A stretch of DNA of 64,000 nucleotides from Lepus europaeus (lineage: Eukaryota; Chordata; Mammalia; Lagomorpha; Leporidae). The notes beneath the pieces are model-generated. The model did no database searches. It had not been told where the DNA came from and saw only the letters and a list, made by a program, of their open reading frames with translations. Of the stretch, positions 42,978-53,838 are shown piece after piece. The position numbers were made by a program, and so were the translations under genes. Position 1 is the stretch's first letter. The number at the start of each line of letters is the position of its first letter. The stretch is from NCBI RefSeq assembly GCF_033115175.1, contig NC_084838.1, positions 38,481,468 to 38,545,467 of the forward strand. The letters are read 5' to 3'.

Positions 42978-43330
42978 TGGGTTGAGCATTGTGGCACAGT
43001 GGCTTAAGCCACTACTTGAGATCCCCACATACCACACAGTCCCAGCTATTCTGATTGCATATTCTGCTAATGAATATGGAAAGCAACAAATGATGGATTG
43101 ATTAATTACTTGAGTTCTTGAGATCCACATGAGAGACCCATATGGAGTTCCTGGCTCCTGGCTTCAGCTTGGCCTAACACTGGATGTTACAGCCATTTGG
43201 GGAACGAACCAGAGGATGGAAGCTTTCTTCCCTTTTCCCCTCCCTTTTTCTCCCTCTCTCCCTCTCTCCCTGTCTCCCCTGTCATACTGCCTTTCAAATA
43301 AATAAATCTTAAAAAAAAAAAAAAAAAATG
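42978..43330 (+). repeat. CSINE inserted in the old copy (first)
   Basis: GGTTGAGCATTGTGGCACAG to CAAATAAATAAATC and an A-run; contains a long pyrimidine run at 43228-43280. Confidence 0.85.
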
Positions 43331-43652
43331 AGGGCTGGTGCTGTGGCATAGAAGGTAAAGCTGTTGCCTGCAGTGTTGGCATCCCATATTGCCACAGGTT
43401 CGAGTCCCAGCTGCTCCACTTCTGATCCAGCTCCCTGCTAATGCTCCTGGGAAAGCAGTAGAAGATGGCCCAATTGCTTGGGCCTCTGCACCCATGTTGG
43501 AGATCCTGGCTCCTGGCTTCAGATCAGCTCAGCTCTGGCTGTTGTGGCCATTTGGGGAGTGAATCAGCAGATGGAAGATCTCTTTCTCTTTCTCTCGCTC
43601 TCTCTCTGTAATTCTGACTTTCAGATAAATAAATAAATCTTTTTTAAAAAAT
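43331..43652 (+). repeat. CSINE inserted in the old copy (second)
   Basis: AGGGCTGGTGCTGTGGCATA to CAGATAAATAAATAAATC. It starts right after the A-tail of the first. Confidence 0.88.
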
Positions 43653-43975
43653 GGTGCTGCTGAGAACACCAACATCCCATATGGGAGTGCCTGGGTTCAA
43701 GGTCCAGCTCTGCCTCCAGTTCCAGCTTCCTGCTAACACGTACCCTGAGAGGCAGCAGAGACTCAAATACTTGGTTCTCTTGTCACCCACATGGGAGACC
43801 TGGATTGCATTTTAAGCTCCTTGCTTTGGCCTGGCCCAGCCCTGGCTTTTGTAGGCATTTGGGGAGTGAACCAGGAGATGGAAGATGCTGTCTGGCTGTC
43901 TGCCTCTCAAATAAAGGATAATTTTTTTTTTAAAAAATGGTAGTAGATAAAGACCAAGAATGATCCAGGAGGACT

Positions 43976-44702
43976 GTATCAGTAATCAGGGATCTCCAGA
44001 GAAACAGAACAAATAGGAGATGTATAAATATGTATCTATGTATACATATATTAGTCTGCTGGGAAATAATATACCATATACCAGGTGGCTTAAACAGTAC
44101 ACATTTATTTTCTCACAGTTCTGCAAGTAAGTCCAGGATCGAAGCTCTGGTCAAGTTGGTTTCCAGTGAGGACTCTCTTCCTGGTTTGCAGGTGCCCACC
44201 TTCCCATTATGTGCTCACATGGCCTCTTCTCTGGTGTCTCTTCTCATGAGGATGCTAATCCTGTTGGATCAGTCTCACCCTTACGACCTCATTTACCTCT
44301 AATTACTTCCCTAGAGGCCTTATCTCCAAATACAGCCACGCTGGGGTTTAGGGCTTCATCATATGAATTTCAGAGGACACAAACATTTGGTCCATAATTG
44401 TGTGTGTCTGTATGTGTGTGTGTGTACCACACATAGATTTATTTTAGGGAGTTGAGTCACGTGAGGGAGGTCAGCAGGCTGGAGACCCAGACCGCCGTTG
44501 CAGTCTGAAGGAAGTCTACTGACAGAATTCCTTATACAGGAGAGATCAGTCTTTTTTTCTGTGAAAGCCTTTAACTAATTGGATGAAGCCTACCCACATT
44601 AATCTTTTCTTGAAAACACATTTTCACAGAAACATCTAAGCTAGAATAGTATTCAGCCAACCATATGGCCCAGCCAAGCTGACACTAAAATTAACCATTA
44701 CA
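43976..44702 (+). repeat. Old interspersed repeat split by the MLT1 LTR
   Basis: The left half (CTCCAGAGAAACAGAAC and a TATA/TGTA run to 44047) and the right half (44400-44702, TG-run, ATAGATTTATTTTAG, ending TTAACCATTACAG) together look like one common mammalian repeat that I recall but cannot name. The LTR lies between them. Confidence 0.45.
44048..44400 (-). mobile_element. MLT1-type LTR, minus orientation
   Basis: The minus strand reads ATGGACCAAATGTTTGTGTC, then an AAATTCATATG block, and ends in GCCACCTGGTATATGG, the usual order of an MLT1 LTR. It sits inside another old repeat whose halves flank it. Confidence 0.6.
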
Positions 44703-44712
44703 GAGACTATTT

Positions 44713-45057
44713 GGGGGCGGGTGTTGTGGCGCAATGGGTTAAGCTGCTGCTTGGGACTCCCACATCCCATATTGGGAGTGCCAGTTTGAGTCCTTGTTCC
44801 TCCACTTCTGAAATAGCTTTTTGCTAATGCATTCTGGGAAGCAGTAGATAATGGCTCAAGTGATTAGGAGGACCCTGCCATCCACTCAGGAGACCTGGAA
44901 GGAGTTCCAGGCTCCAGGCTTTGGCCCTAGTTGTGGTGGGCATTTGGGGAAATGAAACGGCGAATGGAAGATCTCTCTCTCCCTTTCTTTGTGTGTGTCT
45001 TTGTATTCTGTTGTTCTGCCTTTCAAGTGTATAAAAGTAAAATATTTTTTAAAAATT
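44713..45057 (+). repeat. CSINE, sense
   Basis: GGGGGCGGGTGTTGTGGCGC to TTCAAGTGTATAAAAGTAAA. Confidence 0.85.
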
Positions 45058-45066
45058 AAGATGATT

Positions 45067-45438
45067 GGGGCAAGCACTGTAGCACAGTGGGTTAAGCCGT
45101 GCTGCAGTGCTGGCAATCCCTATGGGTACCAGATCATGTCCCAGCTGTTCCACTTCTGATCCAGCTCCCTGCTAATATCCCTGGGAAAGCAGTGTAAGAT
45201 GGCCCAAGTCCTTGGGCCCCTGCAACCCACATGGAAGATCTGGAAGAAGCCCCTGGCTCCTGGCTTTGGCCTGGCCCAGCCCTGGCTGTTAAGACCATTT
45301 GGGGATTGAACCAGCAGATGGGAGATGAACCAGCAGATGGGAGATTTCTCTTTCTCTCTCTGTCTCTCCCTCCTTCTCTCTGTCTCTCCTCTCTTTCTGT
45401 AACTCTGCCTTTCAGATAAATAAATAAAATAATAACTA
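45067..45438 (+). repeat. CSINE, sense, with internal 19-bp duplication
   Basis: GGGGCAAGCACTGTAGCACA to CAGATAAATAAATAAAAT. GAACCAGCAGATGGGAGAT occurs twice in tandem near 45308-45345. Confidence 0.88.
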
Positions 45439-45989
45439 AGATTATTTCATTTTAGACCTGTGGGTTCAGAGTGAGTCCAACCAGCTGTCCTAAGACTCTG
45501 AGAACATAAAACATGTAAGAGGTGAAGAGAGCTGGGGTTGAGGATTGGCAAAGGGGGCTAGCCAGGACTTCCAGAGCAGTAGGAGCCAAGAGACAATAGT
45601 GAGGGGAGCTCCTGGCCTGATTGGAATGGGAGGTAGGGAGAGGAAAGTACTGGGCAGCGTATCAGGGAAGAGCCTTAGATTCTGGGGGGAGGCAAGTTAG
45701 ACCTGTGCGGGAGTCTTCCTCTTCAGCACTCTCCCAGGGCCAGACCCAGGACCGCACAGTTGTTTCTTAAGGGTCCTGGGTGAGAGATTAGGACACAGCT
45801 CCCACCCTTTAAAGCAAAATAATAATAAAAATCTTAACCAGGAGAGTGACAGTAAGAAAGGAGTGTAAATTACTGAAAAATAGGTGCTGGTGGTGACTGG
45901 GGAAGTGGCAAGGGCAGGGGGAGGCTAGTCTTGGTTGAGAGCAAGCACTGGGAAAGTGTAGGAGAGATGTATGTACTTTCTCAGTGTCT

Positions 45990-46125
45990 GTTTCTCTCAA
46001 CAGACCTGTAGTGTAGCACAGGGGTCATGTCTGCCTTGGTCATCTTTGTATTTTTAGAATCTAACATTACGCCTGGCCTGTAGCAGGTACTTAATAAATT
46101 TTTGTTGATGGAATGTAGCATTTGA
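45990..46125 (+). repeat. L2-like 3' end
   Basis: TCATGTCTGCCTTGGTCATC, then GCCTGGCCTGTAGCAGGTAC and TTAATAAATTTTTGTTGATG have the order and wording of an L2 3' end. Confidence 0.5.
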
Positions 46126-46159
46126 GATGGATCCTAGAAGAGGTTTGTGAACGATATGG

Positions 46160-46560
46160 GGCAGAGGGTGCTGTGTTTCCCCACCCAGGGTTCACATGTT
46201 GGTCCTCAATGAAATAGTATTGAAGGTAGGAGGGCCTAGTGGGAGGTGATTGGGTCTCAACCGCCTTTGTAAAGGGATTAATGCTAATCTTGAGGAGCAG
46301 GTTAGGTTTCCCAGGAATGATTGGTTAGTTCCCTGGAGGTTGTTATAAGAGAGCAAGCCTGGCCCCTCCTCTTGCTTGCTGTCTTGTCATGTGACCACTC
46401 CCTCTTGCATATGCTCTCACCGTGTGATGCCATCTGCCATGTTGTGTCATGGCCAGGTTGTATGGACTTCCAGCCACCAGAATCGTAGCCAAATAAGTCT
46501 CTTATCCATTACCCAGCATCAGGTATCCTGTTACAGGTAACAAAGTGGACCAGGAGAGAG
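46160..46560 (+). mobile_element. MLT1-type LTR (ERVL-MaLR), plus orientation
   Basis: It resembles remembered MLT1 consensus in order: TTCACATGTTGGTCC, a GTGGGAGGTGATTGGGTC block, a CCATGTTGTG block and a TTACCCAGCATCAGGTATCC end. It is ancient and diverged. Confidence 0.65.
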
Positions 46561-47309
46561 GCGAAGAAAGGATACTCTGGGCAGAGGGTGGTGCTGTATT
46601 CAGGGAAGTGGTTTGGCTGGGTGATGGAAGAATCAGGACAGCGGATGCATGTAGCTGGAGAGAATGTGTTGGGGCCAAATGATGGAAAGCCGAGTCTTGG
46701 AGGCCTGAGGAGCCAGCCGAAGACCAGTCTTCAGTTGCAGCGGCTGTGAGGAGACTTTGAAGGGCTTTAAGCAGGCAGCGACTTGGTCAGAGTCCTCTTT
46801 TGGAAGAATTACATGGCAGTTGAGGCAGTGTACGCATTGGAGAGGACCCTGAAGGCAGGGAAGGGTGTAGGAAAGACAGCTGTGGGGGGTGGGTAGCGAG
46901 AAGAAGGCCGAGGGAGGGGACTCATAGGTTGAGGTACAGCTTGGGAAACCATGAGCAGAAATAACCACCGCAGAGAGCAGGTTGGGTGGTTTGGGGCAGG
47001 GGTTGATGGAAATAAGAGTGAGAAGTGAACATAGGTATCTATGCGACATTCAGGAGACATTGAACAGGATATTAGAAGCCTGAGGCCAAGGAGACGGGCA
47101 TTCTACTTCTAGTAATGGCGAGCAACGTTCTTAGGACCAGTGTATCTACTGAGAAAAACTGGAAGAGTTGGGCAAAAAAACGTTTCTACAATCTGCAGGC
47201 ATCAGAGGAGCACACCAAGGCAGTGAGGAGTTGTGGGCACAAGTTCTAGGAGAGGAGGGAAGCCAAAAACAGCAAGCCTAACGTTTGGAGCCACTTTTCC
47301 TCTCAAGGA

Positions 47310-47640
47310 AATTTAAAAAAAAAAAAAAAAAAAAGGTCTATTTTAAAACTTAGTTTGAAAGGTTGAGAGATACAGATAACTCCCATCTGCTGGTTCACTC
47401 CCTAAAAGTTCACAAACAGCAGGGGACAGACCATGCCCCATGCAGGAGCTGGGAACTCAATCTGGGTCACCCATGTGGGTGGCAGCGTCCCCAGCTAGTT
47501 GAGCCATCACCTGCTGCCTCCCAGGGTGCACGTTACCAGGAAACTAGACAAAGAGGTGGAGCCAGGACTTGAACTCAGGCACTCTGACATGGGATGTGGA
47601 CACCCCAAGCAGTCTTAACTACTGTACCAGTCACCCACCC
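47310..47640 (-). repeat. Old CSINE, antisense
   Basis: A-run then TATTTTAAAACTTAGTTTGA, and at the far end CTGTACCAGTCACCCACCCC. Confidence 0.7.
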
Positions 47641-47660
47641 CGCGAGGAGCTTGTACCAAA

Positions 47661-47700
47661 AGCAAATACTGAAAAAAAAAAAAAAAAAAGCAAATACTGA
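47661..47700 (+). repeat. Poly(A) insertion with 12-bp duplication
   Basis: AGCAAATACTGA at 47661-47672 and 47689-47700, with only A between. This is the pattern left by a retroposon truncated to its tail. Confidence 0.7.
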
Positions 47701-47977
47701 GAATCTGAGAAGAGCTTTCAGCAGACAAGGCTATGGGTAAGAAAAAAGTTGAGGGTCCACCAAGAAAGAGGGACCCTGGTAAATGTACCAGGCTTTGTGT
47801 TGGAGTCCAGAAGGGCTACACAGTAGGAGTAAAGATGAAAATAGTCTAGAGCTCAGCTGCCAATCATAAACATCTTTGATTGAAGTCAAGGGATTAAGGC
47901 TTTCCAGCGTGCTCAGCCTGGCTGCCTGCCTGCCAAATGCAGAAACCGGTTCTCTCTGTTAGGAAAATTTCTTCCAC

Positions 47978-48285
47978 GGGCCGGCGTTGTGGTGTAGCAG
48001 GCTAAAGCTTCCTCCTGCGACACCAGAATCCCATATGGGCACCGGTTCATGTCTCGGCTGCTCCACTATGAGCCAGCTCCCTGCTAGTGGCCTGGGAAAA
48101 GCTCAAGTGCTTGGGCCCCTGCCATCCACATGGGACACCTGGAAGAAACACCTGGCTCCTTGCTTCGGCCTGGCCCAGCCCTGGCCATTGTAGCCATCCC
48201 GGGAATGAAACAGCAGGTGGAAGACTCCCTCCCTTCCTCTCTCTGTAGCTCTTTCAAAATAAATAAATAAGTCTTTAAAAAAAAT
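47978..48285 (+). repeat. CSINE, sense
   Basis: CGGGCCGGCGTTGTGGTGTA to AAAATAAATAAATAAGTC. Confidence 0.88.
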
Positions 48286-48777
48286 GACATCTTGTCACTT
48301 GAGACAACATAGATGAAACTGGAGAACATTATGTTAAGTTTAAAAAAAAAGACACAGAAAGGCAAATACTACCATTGCATTCATAGAATGTTAAAAAGTT
48401 GATTTTACAGAATGGTGGTTACCAGAGGCTTTGGTGGTTAGGAGGGAGGGTGGGGTGGAGATATATTGCTGTGTCAAGTGCTAGTGAGGATGTGGAACTG
48501 GAATTTTGTTGGTGGAAATTAAAAAATGGTATAGCCACTTTGAAAAACAGTCTGGCAGTTTCTTATAAACATACATTTTAACTTATGCCATGAAAATGTT
48601 CTGTATCTTTATTGTGGTGGCAGTTATGTGAATCTTATCCAATGTCTAAAAATTATAGAACTATTCACCAAAAAATTCAATTTTATTGTATGGTAATTTT
48701 ACACATTAAAAAACCTGAGTGAATACATAGTGAATGGAACCTAGTAGTATCTAAAGTGAGTTATATAATTACTGAAC
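48286..48777 (+). mobile_element. Old L1 3'-end fragments, sense
   Basis: It contains AACATAGATGAAACTGGAGA, GGTGGTTACCAGAGGC and then an earlier-position L1 block (CAAGTGCTAGTGAGGATGTG). The blocks are out of consensus order, so there are at least two fragments or a rearrangement. The solo LTR ends this stretch on the right. Confidence 0.6.
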
Positions 48778-49165
48778 TGTGGGTGATCCTGTGAGACTGC
48801 CTGCCTAGCCCATGCAGGGGGTTAGCCTGACTGCTGGCAGGTGGCAGGAACCCCAGGCACACACACCCCCTCCTGCCAATCAGGAAAACTGCTCCCGGGT
48901 GTGGCCCAGGCCCATCAGGAAGGCTACCATAGCCTGCGTGACCTTCAAGCTGATTGGAGAAGCACAGCGGTGCCAATATCGGTTCTATCCTATAGAATTA
49001 GTGTTGCCCTGAATTAGCTCCGCCCCTTATGCCTGCCCTTTAAAGGGTGTGCTTGCTCGTTAATAAAGCAGACACGCTCACCGAAACTTGTCTCTGGCAC
49101 TTGTTGTCAAAGAACGCCGTCGTCCCAGCATCCCGACAGTGTGGACCTCGCGGGATGAGTCTGCA
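48778..49165 (+). mobile_element. Solo LTR of an endogenous retrovirus, 388 bp
   Basis: The element starts TGTGGGTGATCC and ends GATGAGTCTGCA, so it has TG...CA ends. It is flanked by exact 6-bp repeats CTGAAC (48772-48777 and 49166-49171). Inside are a CCAAT box (48876), a TATA-like TTTAAA (49039-49044) and AATAAA (49062-49067), in the order of a U3-R-U5. No internal gag, pol or env is nearby, so it is a recombined solo LTR. It interrupts old L1 DNA. A 6-bp duplication suits a class II (betaretrovirus-like) element, but the family is not identified. Confidence 0.85.
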
Positions 49166-49423
49166 CTGAACCCAATGACTATATAAAACATCTTTCATAT
49201 AAAAATGCAGGTATGTAATATGTCAAAGCCAAGTTAGGTTTTCCGTAGGAATGGAAGGATGGTTTTACAATGGCAAATTAGTGGAAGTAACTTATCCTAT
49301 TAGTAGCTTAAAGAAGAAAAGGTATGCTTATTTCAATAGAGGCACAAAAAGCTTTTGAAAAGTCATTATCACAGTGTTGTAAGCATACCAGTTTTGTCTA
49401 AATCAGTCTATAAATTCTGCACA

Positions 49424-49680
49424 GGAGTTAGTGTTTAGCATAGTGGATAGGATGTCTTCATTCCAAATCAGAGTAACTGGGTTTGATTCCTGACTATGGT
49501 TCCCGACTTGAGCTTCCTGCCGAGGTGGACCCTGTGGGTTCCTGTCACCAATGTGGAAGGGTCAGATGGTATTCCGAGTTCCTGGCTCCAGCTCCAGCCC
49601 TGCCCCATCTATCCACTGGGACTATTTAGCCTCCAGTGGATTGGAGTTCTCTTTCTGCCTCTCAAATAAAAAAAAATTAA
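49424..49680 (+). repeat. Old CSINE, sense, within L1 DNA
   Basis: GAGTTAGTGTTTAGCATAGT, AACTGGGTTTGATTCCTGAC and tail TCAAATAAAAAAAAATTAAA. Confidence 0.7.
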
Positions 49681-50091
49681 AGATTCATCACAATCATAAC
49701 CAAAATCTTAAATCAATCTCTCTCTCTCCTCTCTCTTTCGTTCTTTTGTGGATCTTGACAACCGAATTCTTAACTACATAGGATATGATAAAGCTACAGT
49801 GATGGAGACTGTGTTATTGGTATAATGTCAGACAAGTAGGCCAATGAAATAAGAGAGCTCATAAGTGCATCCATCTGTATATGGACACATGATTTACAAC
49901 TAGGGTGGCACTGCATAGAAGTAGGAAAATGGGTACTGGGACAATTGAATATCCATTTGGAAAAAAATTAAGTTGGACCCAACCTAATAGATACAGACAA
50001 ATCAATTCCATGTAGATTATGGACCCAAATATGAAAAGGAACACAATACTGCTTGCAGAAGATAATATGAGGGAACTTCAAAAAGTTCATA

Positions 50092-50412
50092 GCAGACAGG
50101 CATTGTGGTACATTAGCTTAAGCCACTGCTTGGGATGTCCAAATCCCAAATGGGACTGCCTGAGATCAAGTCCCACCTCTGCCTCTGATCAGATTTCCTG
50201 CTAATGCACCTGGGGAGCAGCAGATAATGGCACAAGTACTTGGGTTCCCGCCACCCACATGAGACCTGGATGGAGTTCTGGGCTCCTGGATTGGACCCAG
50301 CCCAACTCTGGCTGTTGTGGGCACTTAAGAAGTAAAGCCAGCAGATGGAAGTCTTTCACTCTCTATCTCTCCCTCCACCCCGCCTTATAAATAAGTGAAT
50401 AATAAATCTTTT
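50092..50412 (+). repeat. CSINE, sense, within L1 DNA
   Basis: GCAGACAGGCATTGTGGTAC to TTATAAATAAGTGAATAATA. Confidence 0.78.
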
Positions 50413-51519
50413 TTAAATTTTCTGGAAATGGAATTAAAGAAAGAGTTTACTTTGGTACAAAGTTTTAAAAATCCATGCACAGATTTTTCGCGATGTGTTT
50501 TCTGTGAACCTTTTGAAGACCTCTTATATAAAGGAATACTATCCTCATGGTAGAGAATAACTTCTTCAGGTATCAAACAGTGATAACAAAAAATAAGACA
50601 AGTCAGGTTAATTAAAATTCAAATACATCATTAAGAGTGAAAGGCAGGTCCCAGAGTGGGAGAAGATATTTACTATGTGTCACATATAGGATTTATATCC
50701 AGAATATAGTTTAGAATCCCTACAAAGTAAGAGAAAGTAAACCAAATAGAAAAAAGAAGCCGAGTTCATAAAAGAAGAAATCCAAGTTGGCAATAAACAG
50801 GAGAAGAAGCCCTATTTAATTCACAATCAGGAGCATGCAAATTAAAATCACATTGAGTTGCACACAAGACTGGATGTAATTAAAAAATCTGATAGCACCA
50901 ACTATCAGCAAGCACGAAGAGCAAGAGGAATTTGCATACACCGCCGGTGGCAGTGGATGTTGGCATGATCACTTTGCAGAGTAGCTCGGTGTTACCCAGC
51001 AATGAAGACAGCACTTGTACTCCTAGGCATATCCCCTAGACAAGCCTGAGTATGTGTGCACCAAGACACTGTCCTAAAATTAGTATTGTTTACAATTGCC
51101 TGAACAGGAAACCAACCAAGTGTCCACCTACAGGAAAATAAAAAAGTTAATATAAAATACAGAAGTGGAATGGGAAAAACCACACTGACATGGAACCACG
51201 TGGGTAAATTAGAAAAACGTATCTTTGAGTGAAAGTAGCCAGACACAAAATAGTTGTTTGTTTTCTTCCGTGAAGTTCAGAAACAAGCAAAACTAAACTA
51301 CATTGAAAGAAATGCGTACTTGGATGGTAAAATGGTACAGAAAAGCAAGGAGCAGCACATGGTCATAAAGGTCAGACAGGAACAAAGGGGCTCTAATTGG
51401 GGAGGAGGCTTCTGGGAGTCCTGGCAATGTTTTTTGAAGTGAATCACAGTTACATGAACATTTACAATCATTCAAACCATACCAGTATGTACCTTGTGCT
51501 TTTCAATGTGTGTATTCAT

Positions 51520-51522
<3 letters not shown>

Positions 51523-51552
<30 letters not shown>
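51523..51552 (+). repeat. A-run of 30
   Basis: Uninterrupted poly(A), probably the tail of the L1 copy to its left. Confidence 0.8.
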
Positions 51553-51555
<3 letters not shown>

Positions 51556-51984
51556 TTAAAATGTTTCTTAAAAGTCTGAATAAGCATTTTAACTTGCAAG
51601 CAATATATTCCCTCTTGTTCAGAGATGTGACGTTGATCTTTTAAGGAGTCAGTGTGGAATTTTTCTTCTATCTTTTAAATGATGTAGAATGTGCAGCTGG
51701 ACATGAGAGAATAGGAGCTTTTGACCGTTACTGAGAAAATGCGAGGACATGCTTGGGAGCAGGTGTTTCCCAGCATGCCCCTGACACACCTGCAATATCC
51801 TGGCTCTCTGAGAGACAGGCAGGGAGGTCATGGAGACCTGCCAGGGTTCTGTGCTGAGTGGACTGCTCTGCGACCTTCCCTGTCTCTGAGCCGTCTCGGC
51901 TTTGGTCCTTACGGAACTCTTCCTCGCAAGTAATGCTTTCTTGGATAGCACTCAGGCATGGAAGAGGCAAGGCTATTAAACAGT

Positions 51985-52722
51985 CATCACTAAAGAAGCC
52001 CATGAAAATGTGTTCACCGTGATCAGCCATCAGAGAAATGCAAATCAAACACACAGATTCCACTTCACACTGGCGAGAATGGCTATGTTCAGGAAAGACT
52101 GATAAGTGTTGGCAACAACGGGAAAGACTGAAACCCTCATCCGGTGCTAGTGGGAACATAAAACGAGGCAGTTGCTTTGGAAAGCAATCTGGCAGTTCCT
52201 CAAATGGTTAAACATAGTTAATATGTGATCCAGCAATTCCACTCCTAGTATTTACCCAAAAGAAATGAAAACACATGTCCACATAAAAACTTGTACATTC
52301 ATGTTTAAAGCAGCAATACTCACAATAGCTGAAGATGGAAATAACCTCAATGTCTGCCAGTTGATAAACAAGTAAACAAAATATGGTATATCCACACAAT
52401 GGAGTGCAGTCCTGGCACACGCCACAGCATGGATTGGCTTTAAAAATATGCTAACTTGGGCTGGCGCTGTGGCATAGTGGGCTAAAGCTTCCACCTGCAG
52501 CACCGGCATCCCAAATGGGCACCAGTTCTAGTCCTGGCTGCTCTTATTCTGATCCAGCTCTCTGCTATGGCCTGGGAAAGCAGTGGAAGGTGGCCCAAAT
52601 ACTTGGGCCCCTGCACCTGCGTGGGAGATCCAGAGGAAGCTCCTGGCTCCCGGCTTCTGGCTTTGGATCATCCCAGCTCTGGCTGTTGTGGCCATTTAGA
52701 GAATGAATCGGCAGATGGAAGA

Positions 52723-52759
<37 letters not shown>

Positions 52760-53020
52760 CTGTACCTCTCAAATAAATAAATAAAAATCTTTTTAAAAAA
52801 ACATGCTAAGTGAAAGAAGCCAGATAAAAGGTCTCATGTTGTATGATTCATTTATATGAAATGTACAAAATAAACAAATGCATAGTGACAGAAAGGAGGT
52901 TAGTGGTGGCTTAGGGCTGGAAGGTGTGAGGTTTCTTTTGGAGTAATAAAAATATTCTAAAATTCACTGTAGTAATCACTGCATAGCTCTGTGTATATAC
53001 TAAAAGCCACTGAGATGCCT
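51985..53020 (+). mobile_element. Old L1 3' end, sense, split by a CSINE
   Basis: AGAGAAATGCAAATCAAAC, CCAGCAATTCCACTCC, CACAATAGCTGAAGATGG and AGTGAAAGAAGCCAGATAAA follow L1 3'-end order. A CSINE at 52455-52800 splits it, leaving ATGCTAA on both sides. Confidence 0.65.
52455..52800 (+). repeat. CSINE, sense, inside an L1
   Basis: TGGGCTGGCGCTGTGGCATA to CAAATAAATAAATAAAAATC, with a long CT run near 52728-52756. ATGCTAA lies on both sides. Confidence 0.9.
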
Positions 53021-53738
53021 GCATTCGTTCAATGAGAGAATCGTATAGTATGTGATTCATAGCTCCATTAAGTCTTTTAAAAATAGGTCATCATTCCACT
53101 ATATTATTGTGCATCTCTGAACAAGCCAACATGTACCAAAATACCCCAGTTTTAAACACTGGACTTCACACCTTAACAGAAATACTGTATAGGAAGGAAG
53201 AACAGAAAAAATAGAAAATTGAGGAGTGGTATTGTGATGAAAGGGCCTTCACTGACCCCAGTTTTAGCTCTTATGTGGCATCCCAGGGCAACACATCCTA
53301 GGAGTATTTGGGAAAGGCAAAGCCCTCTGCCTTTCTCTCCCCACCCCCCTCCCCCCACCATGTGTGTGTATAAAGGACCATTTGGAAAGGAGCAGTGGAA
53401 AAAGAACTAAAATGAAACCTTCACACAAATGTCTTCTCAGATAATTTTAGGCAAGAAGTTGAGGGTCTCAAAACAGATTCCCTTAAAATTATACATGGCT
53501 GGAATCCCTTAGAAAGACTTCATGTACCCCAACTTGAAGAACCTAGGTTGTAATTCAAAAGCCTTATCCTTCAAGACCATCCTCTCTGCCACAAATTGCA
53601 AGTTTCCTTAGCAGCAAAAGCCAAGGATTTACCTCTGATTCCTGCTCAACGTCAGCTGTGCCAGCCTCCTCAAAGTGATAGGCCCTGCTTGCCTCAGCCT
53701 TGGGGTCTGGTTTTAATGTGGGGAGGGGAAAGGAAGGA

Positions 53739-53838
53739 AGGAAGGAGAGAAGAAGGAAGGAAGGAGAGAAGAAGGAAGGAAGGAGAGAAGAAGGAAGGAA
53801 GGAAGAAAGGAAAGAAAGAGAAGGAAGGAAAGAGAAGG
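53739..53838 (+). repeat. Purine minisatellite, 19-bp unit
   Basis: About three copies of GGAGAGAAGAAGGAAGGAA followed by irregular GGAA/GAAA units. One strand is purely purine over about 100 bases. Confidence 0.85.

Larger units (their letters stand above)
42951..43939 (+). repeat. Old CSINE, split by two younger CSINEs
   Basis: The 5' stub (GTTTAGCACAGTCATTAAGG, 42951-42977) continues at 43653-43939 (GAGAACACCAACATCCC to a T/A tail). GGTGCTGCT is duplicated at 42969-42977 and 43653-43661. Confidence 0.8.
45439..47309 (+). other. Intergenic, old repeats, no gene
   Basis: It contains the L2-like and MLT1-type pieces. The part at 46561-47290 reads like an old dispersed repeat (AGGGCTTTAAGCAGGCAGCG) that I cannot name. 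Confidence 0.4.
49172..51552 (+). mobile_element. Old L1 ORF2/3'-end DNA, sense, interrupted by SINEs
   Basis: Fragments follow L1 order: TTTCAATAGAGGCACAAAAA, then GGATATGATAAAGCTACAG, then CTATTTAATTCACAATCAGG, then an expression of the 3' end to an A-run at 51523-51552. Every frame is broken. CSINEs occupy 49424-49680 and 50092-50412. Confidence 0.6.

Noticed and set aside
49172-51552. Possible active L1
   Set aside because: All L1 frames are broken by many stops and insertions and only the 3' parts remain.
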